Source: Spirochaetales bacterium (GTDB taxonomy: Bacteria > Spirochaetota > Spirochaetia > Sphaerochaetales > Sphaerochaetaceae). Taken from it: a stretch of DNA of 13,484 nucleotides. The translations under genes and the position numbers were made by a program. The notes beneath the pieces were generated by a model. That model made no database searches, had not been told where the DNA came from, and worked only from the letters and a program-made list of their open reading frames with translations. Shown in pieces: positions 6,353-13,484 of this stretch. The stretch is taken from assembly GCA_022784805.1 (NCBI GenBank), contig JALFYG010000179.1, positions 1-13,484 on the forward strand, written 5' to 3'. The number at the start of each line of letters is the position of its first letter. The first letter of the stretch is position 1.

Positions 6353-7222
6353 TCACTCATGCTTACTGTATAATGTTCCTGCCCTGTTCACAGTCACAAT
6401 GCCAGAATTTTCACCTTCCCCGTAGAGATCTGTGCAGGCAGCATCTGTATAGAGGTACATATATCCACCAGGCAGATATACATCAATATCTTCACCCTCT
6501 ATAAAATATCCTGTAAAGGTTTCTTCGATTTCGGTACCAGGATCCAGTACAATAGTTACTTCCTGTTGATTCTCAGCCGTCAACCGATTGTATATCTCCT
6601 CAATTATTTCTGGCTTTTCAGCATCCAAAGTCAGAGTCTGCTTTGCCCTTGATACTACTGTACCATCGGCACGACTTATAATAGTGGTGCATTCCTGTAG
6701 CAGTAGAGACTCTGCATCCAACACGTAAGAATTGGAGATGCAATCACCTTCAACGTATTCCAGACCAAAGCATTCCAGTGTTTCCTGAACCTTATCTGGT
6801 GCAACTGAAGTCTTCAGCAAGATCTGATTCCCATTTATTTTCATTTCTGTAGCTGTCTCATAAGAAGTCAACACTTCATTGAAAACTATATTATCTTCCA
6901 AAGGATTAAACCCCATGTCATAGCAGGGCATTGCAGCAAAATATACTCCATAGTAGCAGTAGAATCTACCATTCAAATACCCCTCATAGTACATGCCATC
7001 ATTTGTATGACCTCTGAAATCTTTTGTCCTATATATGATGAAATTATTATAGTCAGATTCATGTACGCTTAGAATGCTATCGCTTTTTTGCAGCAAGCTC
7101 TCGTTGCTGTTGGCGGCGAGCATCTTTTGCTTTGTGGCTTCCGCCACACCGCTAGCCATCAGAGGTAGCAGAGTCAGACACAGGATTACAACCACCAACC
7201 CAAGCCTTTTATTTACCTTCAT
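6353..7222 (-). CDS. Secreted protein of unknown function
   Basis: A 289-residue protein starting at the ATG at 7222, chosen because AAAGGAG lies about 10 bases upstream; longer starts at 7243 (ATG) and 7261 (TTG) have no ribosome site. The N-terminus is a signal peptide: basic MKVNKR, a hydrophobic core (about 7-20) and an MASGVAEA cleavage region, with no lipobox cysteine. The mature part is acidic and beta-rich, with four widely spaced cysteines, a YYEGYLNGRFYCYYGVYF segment and a C-terminal repeat-like SH3-type stretch (YFIEGEDIDVYLPGG...GTLYS). No family is recognised. It is probably exported to the periplasm or outside. It is transcribed alone from the promoter at 7307-7335; no clear terminator follows it. 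Confidence 0.75.
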   Translation of the reverse strand: MKVNKRLGLVVVILCLTLLPLMASGVAEATKQKMLAANSNESLLQKSDSILSVHESDYNNFIIYRTKDFRGHTNDGMYYEGYLNGRFYCYYGVYFAAMPCYDMGFNPLEDNIVFNEVLTSYETATEMKINGNQILLKTSVAPDKVQETLECFGLEYVEGDCISNSYVLDAESLLLQECTTIISRADGTVVSRAKQTLTLDAEKPEIIEEIYNRLTAENQQEVTIVLDPGTEIEETFTGYFIEGEDIDVYLPGGYMYLYTDAACTDLYGEGENSGIVTVNRAGTLYSKHE

Positions 7223-7306
7223 AATATCGAGACTCCTTTCCATGTACGGAATATCACGCAATTACTCGAGAGTTTTACCATATAAAATTACTTTCTATAG
7301 AAATGA

Positions 7307-7335
7307 ATTATATTATCTGTTTGAGGTAGATACAA
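7307..7335 (-). promoter_or_regulatory. Sigma-70 promoter of the secreted protein gene
   Basis: On the minus strand TTGTAT (7330-7335) and a perfect TATAAT (7307-7312) are separated by exactly 17 bp. The start would fall near 7300, leaving a leader of about 78 bases before the ATG at 7222. Confidence 0.65.
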
Positions 7336-7404
7336 ATAAAATCAGCCGTTGCACTATTTCTCTTTTTTCATCTTGCAGACTTCGATTTTTCGATTCAGAG
7401 AATT

Positions 7405-7424
7405 GGCCCCCATTTTTGGAGGCC
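7405..7424 (-). terminator. GC-rich hairpin after pspC
   Basis: GGCCCCC (7405-7411) pairs with GGAGGCC (7418-7424), seven pairs including one wobble, around an ATTTTT loop. It begins five bases after the pspC stop on the minus strand. No T tract follows, so it may be a weak terminator or an mRNA 3' stabiliser. Confidence 0.45.
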
Positions 7425-7429
7425 ATAGG

Positions 7430-7816
7430 TTATACAGCTGTTTCTGCCTTGAAGTGGGCATCCCACTCTTTTTCCCTGTCGAAGAGGTCATTCTCCATTC
7501 CTTCGACTTTTCTCTTGAGGTTCTCATATCTTTTTTTCAGGTCATCATCTTCTTTCTGGCGACTTGAGTAGTTTGATGAACGATCAGAGTTATGATAATT
7601 ATCTCTGATAACATCTTCACTTGTCTGCTCTGGGAGAAGAAGAGCTATCAAGAGGTAAACGATCAATGCTGGGAAGAAAGCTGTCGATACCATAACCAGG
7701 AGAACAAGGAGTCTGGTCAAATTCACCGGGAGGCCCCTCCACTCTGCTAGTCCTGTTGCAACACCCAATACGCATCCCCTTGGGGATCTTGTCCATCTTC
7801 TTGTTCTGATTTCCAT
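7430..7816 (-). CDS. pspC: PspC-domain membrane protein
   Basis: A 128-residue inner-membrane protein with an N-terminal PspC domain (about 1-62): RRWTRSPRGCVLGVATGLAEW followed by LPVNLTRLL and a long hydrophobic stretch (about 33-61, VLLVMVSTAFFPALIVYLLIALLLP). PspC is the membrane sensor/effector of the phage-shock envelope-stress response and in well-studied systems recruits PspA. After the membrane part comes a charged linker and a predicted coiled coil (DDDLKKRYENLKRKVEGMENDL), longer than a bare PspC domain and suited to contact with the coiled-coil PspA. It is the last gene of the operon, 21 bp after the small membrane protein gene, with AAGGA about 9 bases before the ATG. Confidence 0.9.
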   Translation of the reverse strand: MEIRTRRWTRSPRGCVLGVATGLAEWRGLPVNLTRLLVLLVMVSTAFFPALIVYLLIALLLPEQTSEDVIRDNYHNSDRSSNYSSRQKEDDDLKKRYENLKRKVEGMENDLFDREKEWDAHFKAETAV

Positions 7817-7837
7817 TTTCTATATTCCTTATTGTCC

Positions 7838-8113
7838 TTAGTTATTATTGGAATCCATAGTCTTTATCCTTTTCTTTAGATCCACGATTCCTTCTTCAAG
7901 TCTCTCTCTTACCCGTTTGATGTTTTCAGGTAAATCCTCTTCCTTCTCGCTCTCTAAAGAATAAGTACCAGGATTGTATCCTCTCGCCATCTCTTCAGAA
8001 CGCAGTGTGGCATCGATTTTGTTTCTCTGCCTCTTTGTACTCTCGCTTTCCGCAATATAAACAACAGCAATGATGAAAGCAAAGATTACTCCAAGAATGG
8101 GGATAGCACTCAT
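7838..8113 (-). CDS. Small membrane protein with cytoplasmic coiled coil, in psp operon
   Basis: A 91-residue protein with one N-terminal membrane helix (about 4-21, IPILGVIFAFIIAVVYIA) and a charged, mostly helical tail (LPENIKRVRERLEEGIVDLKKRIKTM). The topology recalls PspB of proteobacteria (short membrane anchor plus cytoplasmic coil), and it occupies the slot between pspA and pspC where pspB sits. I do not see enough residue similarity to call it pspB. Its ATG overlaps the pspA stop (ATGA), with AAAGGA eight bases upstream, so it is translationally coupled. A membrane partner for PspA/PspC is the likely role, by context only. Confidence 0.8.
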   Translation of the reverse strand: MSAIPILGVIFAFIIAVVYIAESESTKRQRNKIDATLRSEEMARGYNPGTYSLESEKEEDLPENIKRVRERLEEGIVDLKKRIKTMDSNNN

Positions 8114-8766
8114 AGCGCCAATCCTTTGTCTTTCTTGATTCTTGCTATCTCATCCTCGATCTCAAGATCAGCAAGCTTTTCTTCCATTGTCTTTTCTTCT
8201 TTCTTTATCTCCTCTTTCTTAGCAGAGAGTTCCCTATAGGCTTCAAGTCTGTTGATTCTGTTCTCCATTTCCTCGAAGCGTGTGCCAGGTCTCATAGCTG
8301 GCTTTGCCTTTTTCTCTTCCTTTACCTTTACTTCCTCTTTCTTTGGAGGAAGAGTTGCAAGTCTTGCCTTGGCTTCCTCTAACTTCTCTTGAAGAGTCTC
8401 AAGCTCTTTCTTTCCTTCCTCTACTTCTTTCTCCAGAGCAGAATAGTCACAATTGAAAGTCTCCAGGATCTCTTCTGCAGCCTTTCTCTCCTTTATGGCC
8501 TCCTTAGCCATCTCATCGCTGCCCTTCACGACAGCAAGCTCTGCTCTTTCCTGCCATCTTGAAACAGCCTTTTCCGCCTCGATCTTTCTCTTCTCAACAC
8601 CCTTGAGATCAGCCATCTTCTTACTTGTACTTGCCTTGATATCTATGATGGCTTCATCCATTTCACTGATCATAAGCTTCAACATCTTTTCTGGATCTTC
8701 GGCTTTATCGAGAAGGGAATTAATGTTTGAATTTACGATGTCTTTTATTCTTTTGAAAACGCTCAT
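8110..8766 (-). CDS. pspA: PspA/IM30 family phage-shock protein
   Basis: A 218-residue ESCRT-III-like membrane-remodelling protein that assembles on the inner membrane under envelope stress and limits proton leakage. It begins MSVFKRIKDIVNSNINSLLDKAEDPEKML, matching the amphipathic helix and the conserved D-x-D/E-P-E segment of PspA/Vipp1, followed by MISEMDEAI. Long coiled coil runs through about residues 25-145 (KGVEKRKIEAEKAVSRWQ, then KEVEEGKKELETLQEKL); a lysine-rich linker and further helices (FEEMENRINRLEAYRE) complete it. Length matches PspA (about 220). It is the first gene of the operon pspA-small membrane protein-pspC, with AAGGAG (8775-8780) eight bases before the ATG. Upstream is a sigma-54-like promoter. 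Confidence 0.93.
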   Translation of the reverse strand: MSVFKRIKDIVNSNINSLLDKAEDPEKMLKLMISEMDEAIIDIKASTSKKMADLKGVEKRKIEAEKAVSRWQERAELAVVKGSDEMAKEAIKERKAAEEILETFNCDYSALEKEVEEGKKELETLQEKLEEAKARLATLPPKKEEVKVKEEKKAKPAMRPGTRFEEMENRINRLEAYRELSAKKEEIKKEEKTMEEKLADLEIEDEIARIKKDKGLAL

Positions 8767-8793
8767 TTGTTTTTCTCCTTACGCTTTAATTAA

Positions 8794-8809
8794 TGAAAAC
8801 ATCGTGCCA
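8794..8809 (-). promoter_or_regulatory. Sigma-54-like promoter of the psp operon
   Basis: The minus strand reads TGGCAC-N5-TTTCA: the -24 element is perfect (8804-8809) and the spacing to the -12 element (8795-8798) is correct, but TTTC replaces TTGC, losing the well-conserved G. Start would be near 8783, just before the AAGGAG ribosome site. psp operons of enterobacteria use sigma-54 with PspF; no such activator is in this window. No good sigma-70 boxes were seen here. Confidence 0.45.
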
Positions 8810-8852
8810 ATTTTTTGCATTTTCTATTGGAGAAAAGAATTAGCGAATTATT

Positions 8853-8872
8853 AACAAAACGCTTGTTTTGTT
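8853..8872. promoter_or_regulatory. AACAAAAC/GTTTTGTT palindrome between divergent genes
   Basis: Perfect 8-bp arms around a GCTT centre, lying between pspA (minus) and the hydrolase (plus), about 80 bp upstream of the predicted psp transcription start. The position suits an activator or repressor site. No T tract suggests a terminator. Confidence 0.5.
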
Positions 8873-8988
8873 TAATTATTTATCTTTTAGGTATTTTAGA
8901 CACCTATAGGTTTTATTTACCAATTACAATAAAAATAATTACTGAACATATGGTTGTTTTTATTTCTTGCTGTTTGTAGAATCCAATC

Positions 8989-9840
8989 ATGACTCTGTTG
9001 ATTGTACTTTTGGTTATTATAGTTTTCTTTGTCATTGGTTTCTTTCTTAACAAAGCTCTCTTTATGCCGGAAAAAGGTGTGGAGTGGACAGAGAATGAAG
9101 GAGAAGTAGTTTCCTTCACTTCCGGAAAGAATACTCTTGAAGGAAGAGTTATCAATAAGGAAGGAAAGAAAGGAACAATCATCTTCGCCCATGGCATGGG
9201 GCTCTCTTCCCGTTACTACAGGCCTGAGGTTCTCCATTTTGCTTCATTGGGCTATAAAGTCTTTATCTTTGAATACAGAGGATACGGTAAAAGCACAGGA
9301 ACTTTTCTTGGTTTCAGAGATGTTGTGAAAGACATCGTCTCTGCTTCTTCTTTCCTTGGAGATGACTCTGTTATTCTCGTTGGCCACAGCATGGGTGGAT
9401 ATGGTGTCCTTTCTTCCATTGATGAATTGAAAGACAAAGTAAAAGGAGTAGTTGCATACGCTCCTTTCAGGTCTCCTTTCACTGCAATGAATGTCTGTGC
9501 AATGAGAATGGGAATAGTGGGAAGAATTGCAGAAGTATTCTTGTTCCCTTTCCAATATCTGATCTATGGATATAAAGCCAACAAGAGCGCTATCCACGCT
9601 ATTAATAATGCCAAGTGCTCTATGCTTATCATTCAGGGAACAAATGATAAGGAAGTCGCTGTTGACGGCTGCTCAGTTGTCAAGAAGAAAGATAAGATTA
9701 CATCTTCTCTCCTCGATATCAAGTACATCGAAAAAGAAGAGAGCAATGGCCACGTATCTATTGTAAGACAGAAGGGAAGCCAGAGCGTCAATGAAGACAC
9801 TATGGTCTTCACTGATGAATTCTTGAAAAAGATCAATTGA
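8989..9840 (+). CDS. Membrane-anchored alpha/beta hydrolase
   Basis: A 283-residue serine hydrolase of the alpha/beta fold. Residues 1-20 are a hydrophobic membrane anchor (LLIVLLVIIVFFVIGFFL), followed by an oxyanion-loop segment FAHGMG (66-71), the nucleophile elbow GHSMGG with Ser134, and likely acid Asp220 (QGTNDKEV) and base His255 (NGHVSI). The layout resembles BEM46/YqkD/FrsA-like esterases that act at the membrane; substrate unknown. The ATG at 8989 follows an in-frame stop closely and lacks a ribosome site; the next Met (residue 26) would delete the anchor and also lacks one. It is divergent from the psp operon and shares its regulatory gap, so a link to envelope stress is possible. 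Confidence 0.88.
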   Translation: MTLLIVLLVIIVFFVIGFFLNKALFMPEKGVEWTENEGEVVSFTSGKNTLEGRVINKEGKKGTIIFAHGMGLSSRYYRPEVLHFASLGYKVFIFEYRGYGKSTGTFLGFRDVVKDIVSASSFLGDDSVILVGHSMGGYGVLSSIDELKDKVKGVVAYAPFRSPFTAMNVCAMRMGIVGRIAEVFLFPFQYLIYGYKANKSAIHAINNAKCSMLIIQGTNDKEVAVDGCSVVKKKDKITSSLLDIKYIEKEESNGHVSIVRQKGSQSVNEDTMVFTDEFLKKIN

Positions 9841-9853
9841 CCGGAATCAAACT

Positions 9854-9874
9854 CATAAGCTTGCTTATGGTTTT
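9854..9874 (+). terminator. Hairpin terminator after the hydrolase gene
   Basis: CATAAGC (9854-9860) and GCTTATG (9863-9869) are perfect arms around TT, followed by GTTTT. The stem is short and the T run interrupted, so efficiency is probably modest. It lies 14 bases after the hydrolase stop. Confidence 0.55.
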
Positions 9875-9964
9875 GGACAAGTATTTCCATTTTGTTGACA
9901 AATCTTCTTCGACAGCTTTCGTCTTATGGAGTAGAATCTAATTGGGCAATACTAAGGAGATACT

Positions 9965-12016
9965 ATGGACAAAAGACTTGACCCGTTATTTACCCCATGG
10001 AAGATAGGTAACTTAGAGATTAAGAATAGAATAGTCCTCACAAGTATGGGAGGAACTGATCTATTCGGATGGATGGAAAAGAATCATTTCGATGCAGCCG
10101 GAGCTGAATTTATCATGAGAGTCGCAAAGAACAATGCAGGCCTCGTGTTACCTGGCTGTCAGCCTGTTTATAACCCAATGTTTGGGCAGTGGCTCCATAA
10201 GAATAAAGGCATGTATCAAAAGCTCAAGGAGTGGATGCCTGAATTCCATAAGACAGGAGCAAAACTCTTTGTGCAGTTGACAGCTGGATTCGGCAGATCC
10301 TTTACTGTCTCAGAGATGATGGAGATGCTTTATACAAATCCAGTCTTGAATGTGCTTTCCAAGCCTTTTATGAACTTGGACAAGATCACAGCTTCCGCCT
10401 CTCCTTCTCCTAACCGTTGGTCAGACAAGATCCCTTCAAGAGAGATGACCAAGAAAGAGATCGAGTATATGATCCACGCTTTTGCTGAGAGCTCAAGGAT
10501 GCTTAAGGAAGCAGGAGTAGATGGAGTTGAGATTCATGCTGTCCATGAAGGATATCTCTTGGATCAGTTTACTCTGAAATATGTAAATAAGCGTACCGAT
10601 GAATATGGCGGAAGCTTTGAAAACAGATATAGATTCGCCGTAGAAATTGTAAAGGCAATAAAGAAAGAGTGTGGAGAAGACTTCCCTGTCTCTCTCAGAT
10701 ACTCAGTCCTCTCCAAGACAAAAGGCTTCAGACAGGGCGCTCTCCCAGGAGAAGACTACGTGGAAGTCGGAAGAGACATGGAAGAGAGCGAGAAGGCTGC
10801 AAAGTATCTTCAGGACGCTGGCTATGACATGCTCAATTGTGATAACGGCACTTATGATGCTTGGTATTGGGCTCATCCTCCTATCTACATGCCTGAAAAC
10901 TGTAACCTCAAGGATGTAGAGCACATCAGAGAGTTCGTTGATATTCCTGTAGTCTGTGCCGGAAGAATGGATCCATATACCGCAGCAGAGTCCATCAAGG
11001 AAGGAAAGATAGATGGTGCAGGCTTTGCTCGCCCATTCCTTGCAGACCAAGAATGGGTCACAAAGCTGATGGAAGACAGGCCTGAAGATATCAGACCATG
11101 TATCCTCTGCCATAATGGCTGCTTCAATATGTGTCACTACAAAGGTGTTCCAAATGATCAGGATCTCTCAGACTCCCTCCATCTTGCCCGCTGTGCAGTA
11201 AACCCTGAGACAATGCAGTGGAAGAAACACCAGATCAAGAAAACAAACTCTCCGAAGAAAGTCGCCATCATCGGTGGTGGTATCGGAGGCATGGAGACAG
11301 CAAGAGTTCTGAAGCTTAGAGGCCACGAACCTATTATCTACGAAAAGACAGATACTCTTGGAGGAACTTTCATCGCTGCTTCCGCCGAAAGCTACAAAGA
11401 GAGGCTGAGACAGCTTCTCACTTGGTACAGAAGACAGATAGCTGAACTTGGAATTGAAGTTAAGTTCAACACAAAGATCGAGGATATCTCCACTTTGACA
11501 GAAGACGAAGTCGTGATAGCAACTGGTGCCACACCAAGGGTGCTGAAGTCTGTTCCAGGATACGAGAAGATGATCGAAGCCACAGACTACCTTACAGGAA
11601 CTCCTGTAGGAGAGAGTGTCGCTGTAATCGGCGGAGGCCTCACAGGCTGTGAAATCGCCTACGAACTGGCACTATCCGGAAAGAAACCGATCATTGTTGA
11701 GATGAAGGATGACCTAGTAAGCCAGAAGGGCGTATGCCTGGCTAACTCTTCTTATCTTAGGGAATGGTTTGACCTGAATAAGACTCCGGTCTATTTGGAA
11801 TCCACTCTTAAGGAAGTAGGTGACGGATATATCATCATTACCCGTAAAGATGGAAATACTAACAAGATTACTTGTGACAGCGTCATCTCATCTGCGGGCT
11901 ACATCCCAGCTCCAATTGAAACAAAAGGCAAGGTGCATCTTGTCGGGGACTGTCTAAAGGTTGGCAACCTTAGATCTGTAATCTGGAGAGCCTTTGAGAC
12001 TGCTGCAAAGATCTGA
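9965..12016 (+). CDS. NADH:flavin oxidoreductase, 2,4-dienoyl-CoA reductase / 2-enoate reductase family
   Basis: A 683-residue three-domain enzyme. Residues 1-370 form an old-yellow-enzyme FMN barrel (starts LFTPWKIGNLEIKNRIV; signature EIHAVHEGYLLDQF...NKRTDEYGGSFENR at 189-221; phosphate-binding AGRMDP and GFARPFLAD near the end). Residues 379-410 hold the cysteines of a [4Fe-4S] cluster: C379-x2-C382-x3-C386, then C390 and C410. Residues 432-683 are FAD/NAD(P)-binding, with GGGIGG (437-442) and a second GGGLTG motif near 550. Such enzymes reduce C=C bonds of enoates or dienoyl-CoAs in anaerobes; substrate here is unknown. AAGGAG (9954-9959) lies five bases before the ATG. The gap from the third cysteine to C410 (23 residues) is longer than the about 11-12 usual in the family. 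Confidence 0.93.
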   Translation: MDKRLDPLFTPWKIGNLEIKNRIVLTSMGGTDLFGWMEKNHFDAAGAEFIMRVAKNNAGLVLPGCQPVYNPMFGQWLHKNKGMYQKLKEWMPEFHKTGAKLFVQLTAGFGRSFTVSEMMEMLYTNPVLNVLSKPFMNLDKITASASPSPNRWSDKIPSREMTKKEIEYMIHAFAESSRMLKEAGVDGVEIHAVHEGYLLDQFTLKYVNKRTDEYGGSFENRYRFAVEIVKAIKKECGEDFPVSLRYSVLSKTKGFRQGALPGEDYVEVGRDMEESEKAAKYLQDAGYDMLNCDNGTYDAWYWAHPPIYMPENCNLKDVEHIREFVDIPVVCAGRMDPYTAAESIKEGKIDGAGFARPFLADQEWVTKLMEDRPEDIRPCILCHNGCFNMCHYKGVPNDQDLSDSLHLARCAVNPETMQWKKHQIKKTNSPKKVAIIGGGIGGMETARVLKLRGHEPIIYEKTDTLGGTFIAASAESYKERLRQLLTWYRRQIAELGIEVKFNTKIEDISTLTEDEVVIATGATPRVLKSVPGYEKMIEATDYLTGTPVGESVAVIGGGLTGCEIAYELALSGKKPIIVEMKDDLVSQKGVCLANSSYLREWFDLNKTPVYLESTLKEVGDGYIIITRKDGNTNKITCDSVISSAGYIPAPIETKGKVHLVGDCLKVGNLRSVIWRAFETAAKI

Positions 12017-12032
12017 TTTCTAATGAGTGGAT

Positions 12033-12066
12033 GGGTGTTGTCATAAAAGGCAACACCCTCTTCTTT
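12033..12066 (+). terminator. Terminator of the oxidoreductase gene
   Basis: GGGTGTTG (12033-12040) and CAACACCC (12051-12058) form a perfect 8-bp stem with a 10-base loop, followed by the T-rich TCTTCTTTTG. It starts 16 bases after the stop codon. Confidence 0.75.
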
Positions 12067-12097
12067 TGTTGTTATTCTTTCTCACTAGACATGACAA

Positions 12098-12117
12098 TGA
12101 GCCCGGTTACGGGCTCA
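12098..12117. terminator. Bidirectional hairpin between convergent genes
   Basis: TGAGCCCG (12098-12105) and CGGGCTCA (12110-12117) pair perfectly around GTTA. It lies about 40 bases after the stop of the minus-strand aconitase X small subunit gene and could also back up the plus-strand terminator. T tracts on both sides are poor. Confidence 0.55.
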
Positions 12118-12158
12118 CTGTCTTCTAAGTTTTGTAATCTCCTTGTGAGACTATATCT

Positions 12159-12605
12159 TTATCTTTCAACTTCTACTGTTCCATCTTCCTTCACAGTGAT
12201 TTTGTCGCCACTTTGGACGAAGGATAAGAATTCATCTCCCAGGTTATCCACAGTTGGCATGCTGTTTTCTGTCCAAACATCAGATAGAATGGCACCAGCT
12301 GCAGCGAGAGAATCAATTTCCTTTGAGAACAATAGGCACTTTGGCTGACGATTCATACTTGCTGCGCAGTAAAGGACCAGTCCACCTGTGGTACTACCAA
12401 TGGTCTGAGGCATACAGAGAGCTGTTCCAGCCATAGGCTTCTCATATAGATCGCTGTTATTTTGGTCAGAGCATTTACCTGTCTTATCACCAAACATCAA
12501 AGAGTGCTGGTAAGAAGCCAAAGTGTTAAAGCCGCCGTGGGATACAAGTGCAGTTGCAGTTACATTTCCTTTTACAACAGGTCTACCTTTAAATACCTTC
12601 TTCAT
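12159..12605 (-). CDS. Aconitase X small subunit (swivel domain, DUF126)
   Basis: A 148-residue swivel-domain protein of the aconitase X (AcnX) superfamily, which works with the larger catalytic subunit as a hydro-lyase. Family marks are the opening FKGRPVVKGNVTATALV, the MPQTIGSTTGG loop with the conserved Ser71, KEIDSLAAAGAILSDV and the closing VQSGDKITVKEDGTVEVE. Known AcnX enzymes dehydrate mevalonate 5-phosphate (archaea) or cis-3-hydroxy-L-proline (some bacteria); nothing in the window decides the substrate. Its ATG overlaps the catalytic subunit stop (ATGA) and AGGAGG (12612-12617) lies six bases upstream, so the two subunits are coupled and probably made in equal amounts. Confidence 0.87.
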   Translation of the reverse strand: MKKVFKGRPVVKGNVTATALVSHGGFNTLASYQHSLMFGDKTGKCSDQNNSDLYEKPMAGTALCMPQTIGSTTGGLVLYCAASMNRQPKCLLFSKEIDSLAAAGAILSDVWTENSMPTVDNLGDEFLSFVQSGDKITVKEDGTVEVER

Positions 12606-13484
12606 TTGTTGCCTCCTGTGATGATTTCAAGTAGCTCATCTTCCTTATAGAAGCGGGCTGAAGTATAGGTTCTGAGCTTATTGGAGCATGTTATTACAGG
12701 CATTGTTCCGCACTGAGGGTTGTTCATATACATAAGAGGACAGATATGGCTGAGAATTACTCCCTGGCTCTGGAGGCGCTTAGCTTCATCAGTCTTCTTA
12801 AATTCCTCCATTACAGCAGGAGCTGCTGTCATGATTGTCTTGATCTCAACCTTGGACTTGCCGTTCTTTTTCAATGCTTCGTCTACTCTCTTAGACCAAG
12901 AGAAGAGCTGCTCTCTTGAAAGGTGTGGGCATCCGATGAATGCAAGCTTTGGCTTGGCGCTCTTATCTTTCCAGATAACCGGGTAGTTCTTCTCAACTCT
13001 CTCGAGTTCTTTGTCATCGATGACGTATACAGGAGCATTCTCCTTAATAAGGGCTCTCCCACTCTCCACAGCTTCAGGTGTCAGGTTCTCCACATGATAG
13101 AGGCCTACGGCACCGTTACTTGCAGTTGCAGCACCGAAGTCTTTGAGATAAGCCTTTGCACTATCGTCAAGAGTTGGGAAATATTTATCGAGGCCCACGA
13201 TATAAGGAACCTTCTCCATGACTTTCATACCGATGGCAGAACCAAGAAGCTGGGCTTCAGGCTTCTTTGATGTCTTTACTTCAATGATCCAGTCAGCTTT
13301 TCTTCCTTCATCTGTCAAAAGACCGAAGTATGGAACGGAACCGACTATGGAGCCAAAGAGATCAAGGATACCAGAGTTTCTGTTACATCTTGCTCCGAGA
13401 ACGCTGTTAGCGTAGACGACAGCGCTGCTTTCAGCCCAAGAAAGAATATCACCCTTCTTTGGAGTGTTACCTACTTCATCCATG
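12602..13484 (-). CDS. Aconitase X large catalytic subunit (DUF521), 5' end outside the window
   Basis: At least 293 residues of the AcnX catalytic domain are present. The hallmark SWAESSAVVYANSVLGARCN is near the visible start, followed by GSVPYFGLLTDEGRKADW, a GAVGLYHVENLTPEA segment, and C-terminal FIGCPHLSREQL and CPLMYMNNPQCG, the latter with cysteines placed where this family binds its iron-sulfur cluster. The Met at the window edge (MDEVGNTPKKG) corresponds to an internal position; family members are about 400 residues, so roughly 100 N-terminal residues lie beyond 13484. It precedes and overlaps the small subunit gene. Subunits are separate here, whereas many bacterial AcnX proteins are fused. 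Confidence 0.88.
   Translation of the reverse strand, partial: MDEVGNTPKKGDILSWAESSAVVYANSVLGARCNRNSGILDLFGSIVGSVPYFGLLTDEGRKADWIIEVKTSKKPEAQLLGSAIGMKVMEKVPYIVGLDKYFPTLDDSAKAYLKDFGAATASNGAVGLYHVENLTPEAVESGRALIKENAPVYVIDDKELERVEKNYPVIWKDKSAKPKLAFIGCPHLSREQLFSWSKRVDEALKKNGKSKVEIKTIMTAAPAVMEEFKKTDEAKRLQSQGVILSHICPLMYMNNPQCGTMPVITCSNKLRTYTSARFYKEDELLEIITGGNK

Noticed and set aside
9895..9900. Perfect TTGACA as -35 box for the oxidoreductase
   Set aside because: No -10-like hexamer lies 16-18 bp downstream; TAGAAT at 9932 is too far away, so no promoter is called.

Overview
This window joins two kinds of DNA. Positions 1 to about 6350 are accessory: recombinase genes, broken mobile-element pieces and small unknown genes. 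Positions about 6350 to 13484 look like ordinary chromosome: an envelope-stress (psp) operon, a membrane-anchored hydrolase, a large flavin/iron-sulfur reductase and an aconitase X pair. The organism is a bacterium using the standard code with AAGGAG/AGGAGG ribosome sites. The OYE-type iron-sulfur reductase and aconitase X fit an anaerobe. A host-associated spirochaete (Sphaerochaeta/Treponema-like) or a clostridium is my guess only.

Left part, minus strand: a serine recombinase with a +1 frameshift in its C-terminal part runs off the window. It overlaps an upstream gene for a protein with two four-cysteine zinc knuckles, and the two appear to form one operon. Its likely promoter (2094-2123) places transcription start at the ATG itself, so the mRNA may be leaderless. 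Immediately upstream lies the most striking feature: nine copies of the hexamer GAACAA/GAACAG at 21, 21, 21, 20, 21, 20, 21 and 11 bp intervals. Spacers are unconserved, so the sites sit on one face of the helix every two turns. A strong hairpin-plus-T terminator pointing right lies 73 bp beyond the array, although no rightward gene precedes it. Zinc-knuckle protein, recombinase, phased array and orphan terminator together are the best candidate here for an undescribed element.

The next piece (2528-3809, minus) is a decayed pair of tyrosine recombinases: the N-terminal two-thirds of one joined to the C-terminal half of a different one. The second half carries a stop next to its catalytic arginine and is cut off just after the HxxR motif, possibly where the serine-recombinase element was inserted. 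On the plus strand follow an AAA/DUF4143 ATPase (4105-5307), the C-terminal remnant of an IS110-type transposase, a small acidic ORF, and about 430 bp without a convincing gene.

Right part: a secreted 289-residue protein of unknown function (minus); a pspA / small membrane protein / pspC operon (minus) with a sigma-54-like promoter and an upstream palindrome; a divergent alpha/beta hydrolase (plus); a 683-residue NADH:flavin oxidoreductase of the 2,4-dienoyl-CoA reductase family (plus), ending at a terminator and facing the minus-strand aconitase X small and large subunit genes. The large-subunit gene enters from beyond the right edge.
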